From Pseudomonadota bacterium (GTDB taxonomy: Bacteria > Pseudomonadota > Gammaproteobacteria > UBA9214): DNA of 49,945 nucleotides. Shown one piece after another: positions 47,434 through 49,945 of the stretch; position 1 is the stretch's first letter, and each line of letters starts with the position of its first letter. Location of the stretch: positions 1 to 49,945 of the forward strand of contig JARFQV010000148.1 of the NCBI GenBank assembly GCA_029287615.1, read 5' to 3'. The translations under genes were made by a program, and so were the position numbers. The notes under the pieces were generated by a model. That model saw only the letters and a program-made list of their open reading frames with translations. It was not told the DNA's origin and did no database searches.

Positions 47434-48255
47434 ATGAATGATATCCAGGCTACGATCGAGGAGGCTTTCGAGAGGCGTTCGGAGCTCAGCCCGCGCAATG
47501 TCGAAACCCACGTCAGGGAAGCCACGCTGGAGGCAATCAACCTGCTCGATGCCGGCAAGGCGCGGGTTGCGGAGAAAAAGGACGGTGAATGGGTTGTCAA
47601 TGACTGGCTGAAGAAGGCGGTACTCCTGTCATTCTGCATTCAGGACAATTCATTCATGAAGGGTGGTTTCACCAACTATTACGACAAGGTGCCTTCGAAA
47701 TACGCGGATACGAATTCACGGGATTTCCGGGAAGATGGTGTCCGTGTCGTACCGCCGGCAACGGCAAGGAAGGGGGCGTATATTGCACCCGGAACCGTTC
47801 TGATGCCTTCCTACGTCAATATCGGCGCCTATGTAGACAGCGGGACGATGGTGGATACCTGGGCCACGGTAGGTTCCTGTGCGCAGATCGGAAAGAATGT
47901 ACACCTGTCCGGAGGCGTCGGTATCGGCGGGGTCCTGGAGCCGGTCCAGGCCAGTCCCACCATCATCGAGGATAACTGTTTCATCGGCGCCCGCTCCGAG
48001 GTGGTGGAAGGCGTCATTGTGGAGGAAGGTTCGGTTATCTCCATGGGTGTCTACATTGGGCAGAGCACCCGTATCTACGATCGCTCCAACGGAGAAATCC
48101 GGTATGGACGCATACCTGCCGGCTCGGTCGTGGTATCCGGATCGCTTCCCTCCAAAGACGGCGCATACAGTCTCTACTGCGCGGTTATCGTCAAGCGGGT
48201 GGACGAGAAGACACGTTCCAAGGTAGGCATCAACGAGCTGTTGCGGGATATCTGA
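47434..48255 (+). CDS. dapD: 2,3,4,5-tetrahydropyridine-2,6-dicarboxylate N-succinyltransferase
   Basis: 273 residues from the ATG at 47434 (E. coli 274), with GGAG about 11 bases upstream; an in-frame ATG at 47374 lies inside dapC. DapD transfers succinyl from CoA to tetrahydrodipicolinate. An N-terminal helical domain ([19 protein letters not shown]) precedes left-handed beta-helix hexapeptide repeats with [66 protein letters not shown], a highly conserved block. It is followed by an ArsC-like gene after six bases. Confidence 0.97.
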   Translation: MNDIQATIEEAFERRSELSPRNVETHVREATLEAINLLDAGKARVAEKKDGEWVVNDWLKKAVLLSFCIQDNSFMKGGFTNYYDKVPSKYADTNSRDFREDGVRVVPPATARKGAYIAPGTVLMPSYVNIGAYVDSGTMVDTWATVGSCAQIGKNVHLSGGVGIGGVLEPVQASPTIIEDNCFIGARSEVVEGVIVEEGSVISMGVYIGQSTRIYDRSNGEIRYGRIPAGSVVVSGSLPSKDGAYSLYCAVIVKRVDEKTRSKVGINELLRDI

Positions 48256-48260
48256 CTGCC

Positions 48261-48605
48261 ATGGTCACGCTGTATGGTATCCGCAACTGCGATACCGTTC
48301 GCAAGGCAAGACGCTGGCTGGATGATCACGGTGTCGAATACAGGTTTCACGACTTTCGCAAGGACGGGCTGGATGACGAACACCTTCATGACTGGATGCA
48401 GAGACTGGGCTGGGAGAGGCTTCTGAATCGCCGCGGAACCAGCTGGAGAAGCCTCCCGGAAACGGTTCGCGAGGGGATTGATGAACAGGCCGCAATCGCA
48501 ATCATGAAGGCGAACCCCGCCGTCATCAAGCGCCCGCTGCTGGATACCGGCAGGCAACTGCAGCTTGGTTTTTCGGCGGAGGATTACCGGGATCTGCTTT
48601 GTTGA
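48261..48605 (+). CDS. ArsC/Spx-family thioredoxin-fold protein (YffB-like)
   Basis: 114 residues. The N-terminus [25 protein letters not shown] carries a single cysteine with a basic residue after the CxxxxR-type spacing, as in ArsC/Spx/YffB proteins. The C-terminus has the conserved [20 protein letters not shown] segment. The family position between dapD and dapE is shared with many gammaproteobacteria (E. coli yffB is beside dapE). The biochemical role is not established; a glutathione-dependent reductase has been proposed for YffB. It is probably not an arsenate reductase in the ars-operon sense. Confidence 0.85.
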   Translation: MVTLYGIRNCDTVRKARRWLDDHGVEYRFHDFRKDGLDDEHLHDWMQRLGWERLLNRRGTSWRSLPETVREGIDEQAAIAIMKANPAVIKRPLLDTGRQLQLGFSAEDYRDLLC

Positions 48606-48646
48606 GGTACGGAGGAACACAGGATGGCAGAGGTAGACAAAACAGG

Positions 48647-49774
48647 ATGTCCAGAACAATCGAATTGACCAGGGAACTGGTCAGCCTCCCTTCGGTCACA
48701 CCGGACGATGCCGGCTGCCAGGAAGTGATCGCCGGACGTCTGGCGGCCATCGGCTTTCGGATCGAGCGGTTGCGGTTCGGGGAAGTAGACAATCTCTGGG
48801 CAAGAAGGGGGACGGATGCGCCCCTGCTTGTCTTCGCCGGGCATACCGATGTGGTACCGGAGGGGCCAGCCGATCAGTGGTCGAGCCCGCCCTTCTCGCC
48901 CGAGATCCGTGACGGTTACCTCTACGGCCGGGGTACAGCGGATATGAAAGGTGGCCTCGCCGCCATGGTGACTGCCTGTGAGCAGTTTGTCGAGCGTAAT
49001 CCGGATCATGCCGGTTCCATTGCCTTTCTGATCACCAGCGACGAGGAAGGACCTGCCACCGACGGCACCATCAAGGTTGTCGAACACCTGCAGGGACGCG
49101 GTGAGCGTATTGACTATTGCCTGGTCGGCGAACCGTCCAGCACCAGTCGCCTGGGAGACACCATCAAGAACGGTCGCCGCGGCTCACTGGGCGGTCGGCT
49201 GAGCATACAGGGACAACAGGGTCACGTGGCCTATCCACACCTGGCGGAGAATCCCGTACATCGGGCCATGCCGGCACTGACAGAGCTGGTATCGATCGAA
49301 TGGGACCAGGGCAACGAATATTTCCCCCCGACCACCTTCCAGATCTCCAATATTCACGCCGGTACCGGCGCAGACAACGTGATCCCCGGTATTCTCGAGG
49401 TATGGTTCAACCTGAGATACTCCACCGAACTGGACGTGCAGGCGATCAAGGCCCGGGTGGAGCCCGTTTTGTCCGGGCATGATCTGCGCTACGATATCGC
49501 ATGGAAACACTCGGGCAGGCCATTTCTGACGGGTACGGGTAAACTCGTGGAAGCGGCAAGGAGCGCAGTCACCGAAATCCAGGGCATCGTACCCGAACTT
49601 TCCACGGGAGGAGGCACATCGGATGGCCGATTTATAGCGCCGACCGGCGCCGAGGTCATTGAACTCGGCCTGGTCAATGCCACGATTCACAAGGCGAATG
49701 AATGCGCGAACATCGGGGAACTGGACCGCCTGGCCTTGCTCTATGAGCGAACAATTGAGAAACTGCTAAGCTGA
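48647..49774 (+). CDS. dapE: Succinyl-diaminopimelate desuccinylase
   Basis: 375 residues from the ATG at 48647, exactly the E. coli length; an in-frame ATG-like start at 48599 overlaps the preceding gene. DapE is an M20 zinc peptidase that releases diaminopimelate. The first zinc His and the metal Asp are in [15 protein letters not shown], the bridging Asp in [15 protein letters not shown], the general base Glu in [14 protein letters not shown], and further ligands in the VGEPSS and [16 protein letters not shown] segments. The dimerisation lid domain with [28 protein letters not shown] is intact. Confidence 0.97.
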   Translation: MSRTIELTRELVSLPSVTPDDAGCQEVIAGRLAAIGFRIERLRFGEVDNLWARRGTDAPLLVFAGHTDVVPEGPADQWSSPPFSPEIRDGYLYGRGTADMKGGLAAMVTACEQFVERNPDHAGSIAFLITSDEEGPATDGTIKVVEHLQGRGERIDYCLVGEPSSTSRLGDTIKNGRRGSLGGRLSIQGQQGHVAYPHLAENPVHRAMPALTELVSIEWDQGNEYFPPTTFQISNIHAGTGADNVIPGILEVWFNLRYSTELDVQAIKARVEPVLSGHDLRYDIAWKHSGRPFLTGTGKLVEAARSAVTEIQGIVPELSTGGGTSDGRFIAPTGAEVIELGLVNATIHKANECANIGELDRLALLYERTIEKLLS

Positions 49775-49835
49775 TTTCCACCCTGTAATGCCGCAAGTGA
49801 CGTGCGCTGGCAATACGGCAGGTGGCCATCGGGTA

Positions 49836-49945
49836 AATAATATCAATAACCAATTGTTATAAAATAATAAATTAACAATCCTTGCGTTCCGGCGCATGTT
49901 TTCGCCTGCCGAGTGGCCGGACCAGTACAGCAACAAACCGAGGAG
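49836..49945 (+). promoter_or_regulatory. Promoter/operator-like region and ribosome-binding site of a gene beyond the right edge
   Basis: An AT-rich stretch contains the inverted repeat ATTGTTA / TAACAAT (about 49853-49880, 13-base centre) with a TATAAAAT -10-like element inside it. The last six bases, GAGGAG, are a strong Shine-Dalgarno sequence, so a plus-strand gene probably starts a few bases outside the window. Between dapE and this stretch I see no gene. Confidence 0.5.

Overview
This window is a chromosomal segment of a Gram-negative bacterium, almost certainly a gammaproteobacterium. The backbone is the classic rpsB-tsf-pyrH-frr-uppS-cdsA-dxr-rseP-bamA-skp-lpxD-fabZ-lpxA // lpxB-rnhB // dnaE-accA-tilS-pyrG-kdsA-eno-ftsB-ispD-ispF // truD series on the minus strand. 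On the plus strand, diverging from rpsB, are map-glnD-dapC-dapD-arsC-like-dapE. Having uppS-cdsA-dxr in that order is the Pseudomonas/Chromatiales-type arrangement. I cannot name the genus. No rRNA, tRNA, CRISPR array, prophage or insertion sequence was recognised.

Layout from left to right. (1) 1-3782, minus: a TorT-like periplasmic binding protein translationally coupled to a multi-PAS membrane sensor that runs off the left edge. (2) 3832-4866, minus: truD. (3) 5110-9504: a carbohydrate-linked insertion between truD and ispF, made of glucokinase and a carboxymuconolactone-decarboxylase/Rieske two-domain protein on plus, and a large GH63-type glucosidase on minus. (4) 9519-21396, minus: ispF, ispD, ftsB, eno, kdsA, pyrG, tilS, accA, dnaE. 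(5) 21916-23022, plus: a membrane diguanylate cyclase placed between dnaE and rnhB. (6) 23035-24797, minus: rnhB and lpxB. (7) 24798-29084: an accessory block that separates lpxB from lpxA, holding a small hydrophobic ORF, an exported serine hydrolase, Cu/Zn superoxide dismutase, a CPA1 cation/proton antiporter, a small membrane ORF lacking a normal start, and a plus-strand hairpin-plus-terminator that looks like a small RNA. (8) 29085-42141, minus: the lipid A / outer-membrane assembly / isoprenoid / translation run from lpxA back to rpsB. (9) 42666-49774, plus: methionine aminopeptidase, the PII uridylyltransferase, and the succinylase-branch lysine/diaminopimelate genes. The window ends at a ribosome-binding site for a gene just outside.

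Functionally the core links envelope building (UDP-GlcNAc acylation by LpxA/LpxD/LpxB, KDO-8-P by KdsA, BamA/Skp/RseP for the outer membrane, UppS/CdsA for lipid carriers and phospholipids, Dap enzymes for peptidoglycan) with MEP-pathway isoprenoids (Dxr, IspD, IspF), central metabolism (Eno, AccA, PyrG) and translation/replication (RpsB, Tsf, Frr, PyrH, Map, TilS, TruD, DnaE, RnhB). Tight spacing and ATGA-type overlaps indicate operons.

Most of the window is ordinary. The points worth a second look are the insertions that break otherwise conserved gene order, the small-RNA-like locus beside lpxA, a KdsA of the Cys/metal-dependent type, a perfect palindrome at the glucokinase promoter, a degenerate palindromic repeat before accA, an extended ribosomal protein S2, and several TTG starts. 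I did not find a clear previously undescribed defence or mobile system.
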